A stretch of DNA of 64,000 bases from Clonostachys chloroleuca. Lineage: Eukaryota > Ascomycota > Sordariomycetes > Hypocreales > Bionectriaceae. Below the pieces are notes generated by a model that ran no database searches, was not told the DNA's origin, and was given only the letters and a program-made list of their open reading frames with translations. Of this stretch, positions 45,076-57,372 are shown in pieces. Made by a program: the position numbers and the translations under genes. The stretch is taken from the NCBI GenBank assembly GCA_037952775.1, contig JBANAY010000003.1:2666001-2730000 (forward strand). Reading direction: 5' to 3'. How positions within the stretch are numbered: the first letter of the stretch is position 1; the number at the start of each line of letters is the position of its first letter.

Positions 45076-46354
45076 ATGACTGTCACCGCCAATCTTCCCA
45101 TTATCGACATCTCTGGTGATGAAGCAGAAGTTGCCCGTCAACTAGTTGATGCAGCCGAGGAACATGGCTTCATTTACATCAAGAATACGGGCAAAGATAT
45201 CCCGGCAGCTGCGATAAGCGAGATTTTTGGTTTGGTATGCTACTAGTCGCTTCGTGGCAGCTGAAAGTTGAAGAACATAAACTAAACAAACTTCAGTCTA
45301 CCAAGATCTTTGATTCGCCGTTAGAAGAAAAGCAGAAATGCACGATTCAAACCAACAATCGTGGATGGTCTGGGATGCACTCAGAGACGTTAGATCCTAA
45401 GAACCAGCGTGTATGAGCCTTGCCATTTTCCCTTCGATTTGTACTTATATTTTTCTAATATTTGACTAACATGCATCACATCTCCAGGTTGGCGACTTCA
45501 AAGAGTGAATATGTCTTATACATAGCTTGGTGCCCATATTCTAATCATGACAACCATTCTAGGGCCTTTAATTTCGGAGAATTCGTTAACGGGAAGGCTC
45601 AACAACCGATACCACCGGCAATTAAATCCGACGAGCCCAAGTTCAGCGCGTTCACAGATTATTGCCACGACCTGTGTCTCAAGCTTCTGTATCTTCTTGG
45701 CGTTGGTCTAAACGTAAGTGATTTGGCTAGGCTCCGGTGGAAGTGCTAGCTAAGTTTTCACAGGTCGGAGACTTCTTCTCCTCCGCCCATGTCAGGTCAA
45801 AGGGTGCCTCCGGCTCCATTTTACGGTTCCTGCGATACCCTCCCCCAGTGCTACCAGCCACAGTACGGACGACGTCCGTGCTGGCGCTCACTCAGACTAT
45901 GGCTCTGTGACTCTCTTGTTTCGGCTCAAGGGGCAAGCTGGCCTAGAGGTCCTCAAGAAGGATAATACTTGGGCACCTGTTCCAGTGACTCCCCCAGGAA
46001 CCGAGTGATCCGAGCCCACCTATTCTGATTAACATTGGGGATTTGTTATCTTACTGGACCAACGGACTCTTCCGCAGCACCGTTCATCGTGTCACTTTCC
46101 CTAGCTCTCAAGAGAGTATTGTAAAGGGTGAAACAACCAGCGAACCGAGATACTCTATCGCATTCTTCTGCCATCCTGTTGGCTCAATGCCCTTGGAGCC
46201 AGTTCCTAGCGAAAGGGTAGCCAATTTTGTGCCCTCGCAAGACGATGCCAATGCCAACCCACACGCCAAGAAGCAAGTTCTGACAGCGGATGAGCACTTA
46301 TTCATGAGGCTGAAAGCCAGTTATGGGGATCTGTACTCGAAAGAAGGTAAATGA
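45076..46354 (+). CDS. 2-oxoglutarate/Fe(II) dioxygenase, isopenicillin-N-synthase-like, with two apparent frame breaks
   Basis: Exons 45076-45234, 45297-45410, 45488-45504 (17 nt), 45563-45713 and 45764-46354. The N-terminal DIOX_N-like part reads LPIIDISGDEAEVARQLVDA, then EHGFIYIKNTG. The core gives the iron-binding HxD in AGAHSDYGSVTLLF and the distal His in FRSTVHRVTFP. In exon 5 the frame must change twice: once at the C5 run 45842-45846 (one base short) and again at the C5 run 45991-45995 (two bases short). Restoring three C gives about 344 aa, normal for the family. Without this the exon hits a stop at 45908-45910. Conserved catalytic residues lie in the middle frame, so run-length errors are likelier than decay. 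Substrate unknown; no cluster partners are adjacent. Convergent with the ligase, 82 bp apart. Confidence 0.8.
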
Positions 46355-46436
46355 GACGCCATGGTTGAGATTTTGTCGAGGACAGGCTGGCTTATGCTAC
46401 CTGACTACCTAGAAATAAAACATATCCTAGCCTTTA

Positions 46437-49400
46437 CTACACTAGTCCGCAATACCACCGTGTCCAAGGATCGCTAAAGCCATCATAATATTTCTTCGTG
46501 ATCGTCTCATCTTCAAGGATAGAAACATACTTGAGAACGTGCCAATCATAAATCCTTATCCAACGGCGCCGGTCGCTGGGAAGCGTTTTACGACTCTCTT
46601 CTATGCGTGAAAGAATGCTATCCATCTCTGTGCCGTTCGCTATGCTATCCACCAATACAATGGTTTCTGATTGTGGTATTTTATAGGACGTGGTCTCCAG
46701 CAGCCCTTGGCTGTCCTTCAGCCATCTTTCGATGTCGACAATAATATTTTGAACCCCATGATTTTTAAGAAGTCCAGATACTTCTAAGTCACCACCGTGA
46801 AGGGATGGTGCAAGAATAATGGAAGTCTTGGAGAATTTGCAGTCTCGAGCGGTATATACGCAAAATTGTGTTTCGTTTTGCGCTGGTGTAGTTGCAGAAG
46901 TGGTACCAAAAGCTGGTTGAACGCTTTGACTACCAAGCTTGCCACCCTCTTTTTCGCCCGCATGTGAACTTGAAGCATTCACACCTTGTTCTGGGCTCGC
47001 TCCAGGATGTCCTTCAGCATGTTGCGATGATTTAGATAAGTGCTCATCGGTTGCTGACGTCGATGGGTCCAACTTGTACTCCTCGATAGCAAAATTGTCA
47101 AGTTCACGACTTTTCCTTGCGTCCTTGGAGAGAGGGTGTATTTCCGGAGATAAAGTGAGATCAATTACCTCCGGTTTATGAATCTCGGTTTCCTGGCTTG
47201 AGATGGATATGATGGTCCTAGCCTGTGAGTAGTTGCCGCTGATATTTGCTAGAGGGTTCCTGCTTTGTTGTCCTTTGCCGCCTTGTGATGATGGGTCAAT
47301 CGGGTCTTCTGCTCCCATTATCGGCCTATGCCTCTTGAGAGGTGGATGCCGCTCATCTTGGATACGGATATTTTGTGATGACCTTTTAGTTTGGCTACCT
47401 TGATGATCACTTGGGGAGTCTATCGATTCTTGTTTCTGAGACGCGTTGGCTGTGGTTTGGGTATTAGATAAATTCCCGTCATTGCCCTGCTCATGGCCTC
47501 GCAGGCTTGAAAACGACAAGCCCACGATGCTCGGTTGCCCTGTGACCGGAGAATTTGCTATCGTATTCTTAGGCGGCAGTTGCGGAGTGGATTGCCTGAG
47601 TGATGAAAATGAATGACCCTGTGAAGGTCCAGAAGCAGTAGTGGTAGTCTGCTGGCTGACAGCATCCACCGCAATTCCTCGGGGATCAGCGCCCTCCAGC
47701 TTTGCGATCCATTCAAGGTTCTCCTGGCTATCCGGCAAGTCCGGCGCTGTGGTGCTCGTTAGTGCCATCTCCTGCAACTCATCGAAAGCAACACAGTCCA
47801 TCCAATCCCTGTCGAAATGTACCTTTGAGACAGCCGGAAAACGCAAACTCCAAAACCCCGTATTGCCATCTTTGTCGAAATTGAAGCACCTCATATCAAA
47901 AACCAAGGGGTTTGTAAAAGCCACCGTGAGCTTCGGGCTAAGCTCGAGACCAGGTTGTATCAGGAGTTCTGTCTGCGTGTTCTCGTCGTAGGATATTGCC
48001 ATCGGGTTGCCAAACTGAACCACTGATTTGAGGAGTGTTTCATTGATCTCCACCACCTTCACAACTGTGAATTTAGGCTTATGTGACCACTGCTTTACTT
48101 CCTCTCTGTTAGTTAAACAGCCGAGATAAAAGTGTGTCCATTTCAAGTTGGCAATCTTGTATTGCTTCGCTTTATTTGGGTCATAACCTGCGCCCACAAC
48201 GGAGAAATCTCCAACCTCCCCGAATGTGCCGATATACTCCTTCTTCAGTTTTATGCATTGTGGAGCGAAAGTGCTAGAGCCACCGAAGAAGTCAAAATAG
48301 GGTATGTCCATCTTCAGCACCAGGCCTTCTTCTTTGCGAGTGATGGTCTTGGCAAATATATTCCTCAGATTGGAAGCAGCCAGGGGGCGGTCAAAGTCAA
48401 CAAGCTCCCTAGACACAAGCTCGGCATACCCTTGGTGACATTCTACAATAGACGAGAGAAGTTGGAACCTCTCCGAATGGCGGACGTGGAGCAAAGGCCT
48501 GTCATCAATAAGGAGGACATCGTAATAGAGAATCATCAAATGCTCATGCGGTGTAACCCTAAGATTATCAGCATCTATGTCCGCAAGCTTTCAGGCGAGC
48601 AGCATACCTATCATCGGCATCAGTATTCATGAAACGTCCCCGCCTTGTGACGTGATTCCGGATTCTGTGGAACGGTAGGATCTTTTTCTCCTGCACTGTC
48701 CGTTAGCAACGATCCCATCTCTCGGCAACACTTTAGCACGTACCAAGTCGCAGTAAACTAACAACTCGCCTTCCAGAATACACGATTTATGAAACTGGCA
48801 GTTTGGTTTCCCAATATTCAGCGAGCTTTTAATGACGCTATCTTGTTGTTAGCAAGATTTCTCAACACTAGAGGATATACAGATCATACCTGTGCAGCTT
48901 CTCGCGATCTTCAGTGCTATCTTTGCCGCTCTTGGAGAATATTTTCAGATTGTCACGTCCTTTGGATAAGTCGATGTGTATTTGGCAATATTCCCCATCT
49001 GCTTTGTACTCTACGCTCACTCGCCCATAGCCAAGATCAAGGCAATGCTTGATGCTACGGCCCTTGGCCCACGTCTGTCTCCCAATCTTGGTTCCAATCT
49101 GAGGCACAAACTTGGATATCAAGTAGTCACCGGTAGTCTTCCTATCAGTCTGCCGTGAGGGAAAGGTTCCTTTGCAAGATTGAACCAACTCAAGGGCAGC
49201 AGAGAAATCTTCCCGAACCTTGAGTGCAAGGGGGAGCCTGGGGTGGCATTCGCGAAACACCTGGTTGGATTCAAATATGAGAGGCTCGAAGGTTTTGAGC
49301 ACCAGCCTCGTAAACCATTTCCCCTCAAGAGGCGTCAAGCGGCTGTATACTTGCTCCAAATCCCGCTGGTTACGCTGGGTCAATAAGCTGCTGGTAGCCC

Positions 49401-49885
49401 GGACAGAAGGGGAGCTCCATTTGATACCGGCCGCATAGGAATGAAGCAGCTCGTCGATTTCCTCGACGGTAATCTCGTAACCGCAGGGAACACAATTTGG
49501 CTACCACCAATCAGCAATCTACGTTATATCATTGTAGAAATTCCCTTACAGTTATCGAAAGCACCCTTTCAACACAATCTGCCAGATCCACGTCGTTGCC
49601 GCTACTTCTGTACCTCGTGAGCTCAGCCACACGAGACGATCCAAGACACAAGCCTCGGGCGATAATTTTTTCCAATCTCGTTGCTTGGATACAGTAGACA
49701 CGGTCTGACCTCATTCCAGGCAGAAGAGTTGACAGAAGAGCGCTGAGACTGGCATCGTGGGCGTTGATACTATCCCGGTGGTGTTGGAACCAGCTACGCA
49801 CAGCAGCCTTGTGGTCTTTTCTTGACAGACATAATGCGTATGCTTCGTCAAGGAGCTCGCATACGATTGAAAACGGGATAGGCAT
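46437..49885 (-). CDS. LIG4-like ATP-dependent DNA ligase family protein
   Basis: Exons 49885..49550, 49500..48890, 48837..48744, 48690..48608 and 48558..46437 give about 1,081 aa, all GT..AG and in phase. An N-terminal helical DNA-binding-like domain leads to the nucleotidyltransferase core. Motif I is VEYKADGEYCQIH, with Lys as the expected AMP-acceptor. Motif III-like is EHLMILYYDVLLIDD and motif IV/V is KEEGLVLKM. The OB-fold part is IKLKKEYIGTFGEVGDFSVV. A Ser/Gln-rich disordered region (about residues 560-830) precedes a C-terminal segment resembling a BRCT domain (YDWHVLKYVSILED). It resembles filamentous-fungal ligase paralogues rather than LIG1. In the usual KxDGxR motif the Arg is Tyr. 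A repair role is inferred from the family; partner unknown. Confidence 0.85.
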
Positions 49886-51443
49886 GGTATGAGGCTTGTA
49901 TGGAATACAGCATCTTCAACATGCTTGACGACTCAATCGTGAATGTGGTACGTATGTATACCTACGAGGCATAAACTTGTTGCTGATCTGTTGTTTTAAG
50001 ATAGTGTAGCAAAACCACCGCAACGTGCATTCGTCGCATAACAGAGCGAGCGCTCCTGCCTGGCTAGATGGCTTCAGAACCAACGCACTTGGCCATAAGT
50101 CGCCTCTCTGACTTTGCTGCCTGTCTGTTGCTCACGTCCTCTCGGGTCCACCGAGGGAGCAGTGACCATTTTGAGGGTCCTGGTGGAGTCTGCAGCTCAA
50201 TTTGGCCGCCTCATTTGATGCTTGTTCAGCTACCCTGGACAATCTGCATGCACATCTTACCTGCACCCAGCACGTGACAAATTACATGTGGGAGGCAAAT
50301 CAGCAAATCCTGGACGCACTAGCGAAATTGGTTTCATGTGCTGGTCCACGCCGCCCCGTAATAGATGCTGCAAGGAACAGCCCCATCCAGCCAATCACTG
50401 TGCCGTCGAAGACAAGCTACGACCGTTCGGTGTGCGGGTCGCTCAACTCTCCGCACGCACTCAAAGCTGTTGCTGGGTCGCCAGGGTTGCCCCTGAATTA
50501 AGTACATAGTGTTGGGAGTCATTGACACAAGCGCACAACCACCCGGTCCACCGACAGAAGCTGTGGTGAGCTTGGTTGCGCATGCACTTGGTGATTCCTC
50601 TCGGAACTAACGCTGTGCTGGGGCGGCGTACGTGTGTTCGTCGTCCGTCTCCAGTTTATACTGCTGATTGCGGGAGGCCTGGAGACGGGAATGTAAACAA
50701 AACAAACAATCCCCAACGGCTGCTGTTGTCAGGCGATTTCTCCAACTAATTCCCGAGACATTCCCCAGCCGTTCGCTTTCCATCATTTCTATAACCATGA
50801 ATCGCTGCTGCATTGACTTCTCCTCCGTCATCCATCACCATTCGCTCATTGTCATCACTTTCAGCGCATAAGCTCTTGTAAATTACTGGCCAGGCACCTA
50901 CTATCATTTACCCACAGGCCATTCAGGACCCTGTCACAGCATCCCTTGACCCCCGCCCAGCGTCCTCGCCCCTGGTTAAGTAGTCGATTCTTCCCAGCAG
51001 TCTAATAACGCTGCTAAATCTGAATCACAGCCAGCGCGGCCACCCGCTAACTAGGTACTGCCGCAGAGGAAGATCCTCTCAATCTCGCGGGCTCCTCTCC
51101 TGAGCTCCTGGCCACGGTCATTATTATTGTTTTGGTTACAACGCCGGGCTGGCAGCGATGACAGCAACTGCCCTGATTGCTTAATTGCCCATGCTGCTCT
51201 ATGAATCCATTCCTTTTCACGATTTGCACCGTTGGACAATCTCGCTCTTTCCTTATCAATGAATATCACAACCTAAAGCAGGCCCACTCAAGAGCACTCA
51301 TAGCCAGGACCACTGCTGCCACCGCCCGTCTCCGGCGCACCAGGGCCGAGAGTGCTTCTTCTATCACTCCTTTGCCGAAGAAACGTCGTCGATACTACGG
51401 CCGTTGTCACTCCTTTCAACGACTTCTCTGGCGGCGCCTCGAC
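49886..51443. promoter_or_regulatory. Divergent promoter region of the ligase and DUF4048 genes
   Basis: 1.56 kb between head-to-head starts with no recognised gene. The DUF4048 side (about 50900-51440) is pyrimidine-rich like a long leader and is open in frame upstream of the chosen ATG. Confidence 0.4.
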
Positions 51444-53016
51444 ATGGCTTCCGAACAGCATATTCGCCGCCGCTCCTCGGTCGCGGACCGAACCCAGGCC
51501 GCATCCATCGCCGCCGCGGCAACAACCGCCTCGACGTTCGCTGCCCACCCCAAGATTTCGGGGGTTGATGGCGATCTAGACAGCGATGCAGAGTCGTCGA
51601 ATTCCATGCCGCCACCACCCCCTCCGGCCCACGATGTTCTAGCTACCCGCTCAGCACGAGCGACATCTTTCGCTTCCAGAAATGCAAACCGACTCTCTTT
51701 GACGCTCCCAATTGCACACCCTTCGAGCGATCCCTCTAGGCCAACCCCGGCTCTCTCCAGCAACGCTTCAATTCCACCAACACCACTGGGCACACCTGCT
51801 CCCGCCACACCTGCCAGCGCCAACGATTTCATAATAGCAGTCGCTGCCCAAGAGCGCAGGGTTCTTGAGCTCAAAGAGGAATTGGCTCGCGCCGAGTCGG
51901 ATCTGGCTCTGCTCAAGAAGCAATGGGCCTCCCAGGAGTCGCACAGTCGGAAAGCCGATTCGAAAAGAGGCATCCATGCGAGGCCTGCTCCAACCACTCC
52001 TGTTCTGGACGACGAGGCAAGCGGGCCTCGGACCAGTTTGGAATCGGATCTCAGAAGGTCTATGCTTCTGCAGACCCAAAATACCCCTGGTTCTAACCGT
52101 CGTCGCGTACTTCGGGGTGGTCATGCGAGAACGCTCTCGCTTCTGTCGCCATTGAAGACGGATGCAGGCCTTGGCCTCCATGAGGAGCCTGACCAGGACG
52201 GGTTTCGCCAGCCCTTTCGGTTTCCCCCTCCTGAGAGGATGGTGGCCCAGCCGCCCGTCACCCCCAACCTCTCGAAGCGCTCCTCCTGGCAGCCACAGAC
52301 CCAACTCAGCCAGACAAATGTTCCTGGTCTGGTGGAGGATTTCAGGCTGGGCCTCAAGGCCTTCGTTGAGGATATCCGTCAAATCACAGTTGGTGACGAA
52401 CCGATCACTGGCCAGTCATCACGTTACAACGTCGTCAGTCCCACCAAAGCCAGCCCCAGTGGCCAGGACACTATTCGCGCAAGCAATTCGTCTAGGGCTA
52501 AGGTTGATAATCTTTTTGATTCACCGACACCTTCAACCAAGAGCGCTGCTGCCGCGACCAAGTCTAGTGAGGCTACTCCTGAAAAAGCTCCTAGCAGAAG
52601 AAACAAACATTTTTCGTGGACTCCATTGAGCTTTGACTCCTTGGACGATAATGCATGGACAAGCTGGGAATCGCCACCAGCTTCTGTCAAGTCAACGCGC
52701 TGGAGTGGATCCACCATTAATAGTAGCCGTACGGATGATTCTGAGGCACCTGAGATGAGTGAAGAAGATGGTTTGGAATCGTAAGTCTGATTCGCAACAA
52801 TACGTGTATGAAGCAACATACTAACAGTTGGGATACAGCAAGGTTAGAGCCCCGGGCGCCGACGCTACTGCCTTCAATCCCAAGCTCGGAGAACTTCTCC
52901 CAAACGTCGTCAACAAGCTCTCACCCAGCAATATCAAGCGCACTGCGAATCAACTGATGGATGAGTGGGAGAAATCACTTGTCGAGCCCTCTCCCGACAA
53001 GGAGAACACCGTTTAA
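51444..53016 (+). CDS. DUF4048-family protein, disordered
   Basis: Exon 1 is 51444-52780 and exon 2 is 52839-53016 (donor GTAAGT, acceptor ACAG), about 504 aa. I chose the ATG at 51444 (MASEQHIRRRSSVADR), not the open frame further upstream (from 51177), because the upstream segment looks like translated leader and lacks conserved features. The sequence is rich in Ser, Pro, Thr and Ala. A coiled coil at about residues 135-165 contains VAAQERRVLELKEELARAES. The conserved part begins around VPGLVEDFRLGLKAFVEDIR, continues through FSWTPLSFDSLDDNAWTSWE, and ends with ATAFNPKLGELLPNVVNKLS. I recognise it as the fungal DUF4048 family with no known biochemical role. The many Ser-Pro/Thr-Pro sites suggest regulation by phosphorylation, which is inference. 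Confidence 0.75.
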
Positions 53017-53560
53017 AATTATCACGCCGTACATATCGATGAGAGTACATATGCTTGTCACGTCTTTTACTGGATTAGGTGACATTCTGTGAAAACCCAT
53101 CTAGTACCGAATTTTTGCTGTATTTCCCACTTGGCGCAGCAGGGCTTACGTTGCGAAACATGATCTGAGCAAGCGATGATGAGGCGATTGTAACATCAGT
53201 GTCTATTGGATCTCGATTTTTTTGATTGGTTTTGTTGCTTTCTTTTTTCTTTGTCGGAATCATGATATCATGAATGAAACTATAACGACCAACGGGATTC
53301 ACGCTCGGGCTCGCTTTGACTTTCAGACTATAGCTGTAATGAAAATATATCGCTTTCTTTTAATTTTCCTCCAAAGAGGTGTGATCCGCTCGCAATCGCA
53401 AATAAATCGCCCGCGGCAGTCTGCGTGACACATTCGACGGGCTATCCGGGGATTTGGCTTATGAGTTGGCGATGGGGTTACACTTGTTAATAGTCCGACT
53501 CCGATGGTCAATTTAGATCCTCGGATGCGAGTGCGAACTATAACCCCACATTCCTCCTTG
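53017..53560. other. Intergenic, 3' flank of DUF4048 gene
   Basis: About 540 bp, A/T-rich, with no recognisable gene. Confidence 0.4.
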
Positions 53561-53564
53561 AACC

Positions 53565-53790
53565 AGCGAGGGCCGTTTCAACTCATCCAGCCCTCAGTCT
53601 AATGGCTATCAAGCGCTGTTCGCATCAGATAGAGCTTCCCGAGTAATCGAGGCTCGGTTTAAATTTGATGAGTTATTGGGTAAGCACATTCGGCGACCTG
53701 GAATTGATATTCGCTTGGGCGGGTTTGTGGAAGCAGACGGACCAATAGGTGCAGTGGTGATGGCACACTCTTCGCTTTCGGATATGTAAA
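53565..53790 (+). pseudogene. Orphan exon-like open segment, possible gene remnant
   Basis: A plus-strand frame without an ATG start runs from just after a TGA at about 53560-53562 to a TAA at 53788-53790. It encodes about 75 residues with a protein-like charged composition. Examples are FASDRASRVIEARFKFDELL, GKHIRRPGIDIRLGGFVEAD and GPIGAVVMAHSSLSDM. No exon that could precede it was found; acceptor-like CCAG and CTCAG sites lie at its left end. It could be the last exon of a decayed gene, or chance. I do not recognise the family. Confidence 0.3.
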
Positions 53791-53860
53791 TGGCTTGCGG
53801 TGGCGCACCTCGCGGCATGGGATCGATTGAAGGAGTTTACTGGCGTGCGGCTGATATTTC

Positions 53861-53868
53861 TATATAAG
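53861..53868 (+). promoter_or_regulatory. Candidate TATA box (TATATAAG)
   Basis: A perfect TATATAAG about 300 bp upstream of the DUF4188 gene start. If used, transcription would start near 53890-53900 and leave a 5'UTR of about 270 nt, or an unrecognised leader exon. Confidence 0.45.
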
Positions 53869-54169
53869 GCGGGAGACGGTCCTTTGGTTCCTTGGTAATC
53901 AATAGCACCTTGATCAGCGACAATTCAGCTGGCCTATTGCGCTTACGCCTATCTCACCTACCTACACAAGAGACGTACACCTTCGAGATTGGAAATCGTC
54001 AACGAATACTATCAGGGGTATACTTCCGTCGCTTGCCATCTCGAAGCTATCGCAGTGGGGACTGTGGCATCGTGGGAAAGATCTATTCAGTGTCAAACGG
54101 TTCACATTCTCATTTCATCAAGCATCAACAAACGGATATATATTCCCCGCGGCAGTGTACAACCCGAAG

Positions 54170-55073
54170 ATGGTGGTGGAATTCAAACCCAAGTTGGGCC
54201 TCACGCCCGGCGCCCGGGATTATGACAACCCGTCCGCACTCTTTGTACGTGCTGTTCTCTTAGAAACCCTTGTGGGTATAGCGACTAACATCCGAGATTC
54301 AGTTCATTCTCCTCGATACGCTCAAGATCCGGACAAGAATCCTGCTGGGTGCTCTCATCCAATTATCATTATGCTCCGTCTTACCCATGAGGCTGGCTAT
54401 AGCCCCAGCTTGCTTGATGCTCTTCCACTCCTTCATCACCACCATCCTCCAAGTAAGATCTCCCAAGTTGAGCAACTTTCAGCGGGATGTGGTGTTTGGA
54501 AGAGCTACATCTCAGCTCCCATCCGGGGACGGATCGTACGGAACCCAACCGGCCAACGAGTCCGTAGTTTTCTTCAATCTGGGTATCCAGTATAACCACC
54601 CGCTAGGGGTCTTATCTAACGGCGCATACGAAGTCTCGCAATACTACCTGAAGATGGAGAAGGATCTCCTCGCCAGGCGAGAGGAGCTCGGCCTTCTCAG
54701 TATCTCCAAGTGGCATGCCTCCGAGCGCGAGTCGAATAACACCCTCGTCATCTCGTTCTACTTCAAGGACGTCGAGAGCGTCCACAAGTTCGCGCACGAG
54801 GAGCTCCACCGCAAGGCCACAGACTTCTACCACAAGGCCAAGTTTGAGCACATCGGTGTGTTTCACGAGACGTTGATCGTGCCTGCTAAGAATTATGAGA
54901 CGGTGTATGTGAACTGCAGGCCGGTCCTCATGGGGACCAGTGCCGTGAAGCTGGATGGTGAGAAGGGCAGTGGAGGATCGTGGGCGACGCCGCTTGTCAA
55001 CGCTGATCACCCGAATCTCAAGACCCAATATGCCAGATTAAGTCGGCATGAGAATGGGGTATCAAAGGAGTGA
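54170..55073 (+). CDS. DUF4188 / monooxygenase af470-like protein
   Basis: Exon 1 is 54170-54244 (25 codons) and exon 2 is 54303-55073, joined by a 58-bp intron (GTACGT, ACTAAC, TTCAG); about 281 aa. After a short soluble N-terminus come two hydrophobic segments (FILLDTLKIRTRILLGALIQ region and APACLMLFHSFITTIL), probably membrane-inserted. The second half is a dimeric ferredoxin-like domain of the PF13826 type: SISKWHASERESNNTLVISF, then FKDVESVHKFAHEELHRKAT and FEHIGVFHETLIVPAKNYET. The family is named after a fumagillin-cluster protein, but the activity of most members is unknown. No biosynthetic genes flank this copy. Upstream of the ATG the frame is open to a GTG only. The start is plausible, but an extra leader exon cannot be excluded. 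Confidence 0.75.
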
Positions 55074-57372
55074 CTGTTAGATTGGGCTCGGTATGATTCG
55101 TGGATTGTGCTTTGTCACGGGATGTCTGGGAGAGGGTCTCGTGCTGGCAACGACGGGTTAGCTGGCTGATGAGTAAAGAGCAGTAGGGTGGTGTTTAGGT
55201 GTTATAAGTCATTAATATTGTATCTACCAAGAATGTAACTCGTTGCGATTTAGTTTATTATTGAGCCAGGTTTCGGGTAGCGTACACTTTGTGATGGAAT
55301 GGCTGATACAGACCAAAGCTCTTCAACATCTTGCGTTTGCATTGGGTTAGATGAATGATAAGACGTATTGGCACAACCAGACAAGAGTCTTCTATTTGAA
55401 AAGAATGCCGCTTATTCAATCCCAGAAGTACTAATATGAAACTCATATTTCGGTAAATGGATCCAAATGCCTATCTAATTACGAAGATCTGTGGGCATCG
55501 TAGCAATCTCATACGTGATCCTGGATTACGAGCTGAGGGATATTACTCCTCTGCCAGCACAGCCTCAAAATGCAATTAAAGCGATTCTCTTCTTCCTGTC
55601 GTGCCTCTATTGAACCTTCCTGGAATGTGAAGGCGCCAAGTGCCAAGTAGCGGTGGAAGTCTCGCTTGGCGGTTATATCGGCTGGATGAGAGATGGCTTG
55701 GTCAGTTCGTATCGGCAGGACACGAAGATGTTTGATCACTAGGCTCTTTTGCCCCCCCCCTCCCCCTCGGATAATCCTGATCTGACTATTCTCGGCTTTT
55801 CGAAGCAGCGATAGTGAAGTGAAGTCGATTTTGACTCTACAAGGTAATTTTTTCAATGGAATGGGATGTCTTGTTTTTACCCGAGTTCTTGAGTCATGAT
55901 CAGTACGGTAGCAGATCGCCTGCTACAGCGACGACCCTGAGAGGGAATGTAGGTAGCTAAACAAATATATGAAAGAGAGAGGGGTTTTTACTCTCTTGCC
56001 GTCATACAATATGCAACAAAGGGCTGGGAGCGCTGGTAGTGCATTGGCGCTGCGCAATGACGCTCTCTGTGTTCGCATGCTGTCGCACCCAAGCCGAGCA
56101 CACACGAGTAAGACGAGCCGCGATCAGGGGCAGGTCTTGGATTTAACTTTGACCCGTGACGCCTCTCTGTCTCCCTAGTTCCAGCCATCGTGGAACTTGG
56201 CTTGGTCTTAGTACGTCACGGTTGGCACCAGCGAATCCCCCACCAATAATTGTGTCTCGCCTTCTGGAACAGGTGTGCACTACCAAAGGGGTGGCGTGGC
56301 TGTTGGTGCAGGTTTTAAGCTTAGATTTCGCACAACAACCGCCGCTCGTAATCCGAGAGCCGATGCAATATTTACGAAGCCATCAGCGAAGACACGGAAA
56401 AACATACGGGCATTGAGCATGTCGGAGGCCTGGCGCTCGTGTGTGGTGGTTGCCCTCCCTCTTGGCTGGTGACGACGTCTGCATAGCGCACCTTGGCGCC
56501 TGTAGCAATCGACACACACGCGGCCGGCTATTGGGTCGATAAATTGGAATTGCCAAACGACAAGCTTTTTAAACACGGAGGGCAGCACAGCCTCAGAAAG
56601 CGGGCTGCGCTACGGCCATGCATCCATCGAACGGGGCCCAGCGGATCCGGGCCGTGTCATTGGCTGGCGGGCTGCATTGTCTGCCCCTGGCTGGCAGGTA
56701 AAATCACCATCCAACAGGGGAAACGCGCGCGCTCGTTTTGGTGCCGCCTCCCGTGATATCATGCTACCTGCTATACCCCGTTGGCCCAACCAGCGGGCAG
56801 GTAGCGGTACAAGCTAGCTGCACTGCACAACCGCCATGGGAATCGCTACACCGTTTTGGCCACCACCACTAAGCCAGTGGACATGGCCCACTCCTATTCG
56901 GCAGCACACCCCCCAATAATAGGTCCTGCAGGCGGCATCCCATGGCCCATCCCATGGCTCTTTGTCCCTGACTCCATCCAGAATCTACTCTCCATCTCCT
57001 TCCCACCCAATCTTGCTTTCCCAAGTCGAGTTTCACCTTCGACTCTGCAGCATCCTCCTCCTCCAGGAAAGCCGGACCACGATTAGCTGTTCACAGGTGA
57101 ACAGGGATTCCTTCATTTTCGCCTCGCCCAAGTCGCTCCCTCAGACCATTCATCCTGATCACACTGCCAACAACGCGCTCGTTTCCTAAGATCCACCGCT
57201 CGACCGTCGCTCCCGAGTAACCTCAGTTTCACTTCGATAGTTCTATGGCGGAAGCTTAATATTCTCATTGAAGAGCGCATTGCCTCCGCACGACCTGGTC
57301 CGGCACGCTCGCTTTACGACGTCCATCTGTAATTACGAGACATCTTATTCACCTCATCGCATCACAATCAAC
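55074..57372. other. Intergenic: DUF4188 3' flank and GH76 gene promoter/leader
   Basis: 2.3 kb with no recognised gene. A C9-T-C5 tract lies at 55752-55766. From about 56940 to 57250 the plus strand is pyrimidine-rich, as expected for the 5' leader of the GH76 gene. Confidence 0.4.
55752..55766. repeat. C-rich homopolymer tract (C9TC5)
   Basis: Short interrupted poly-C run in intergenic DNA, a second G/C homopolymer in the window after the 26-bp one. Confidence 0.7.
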
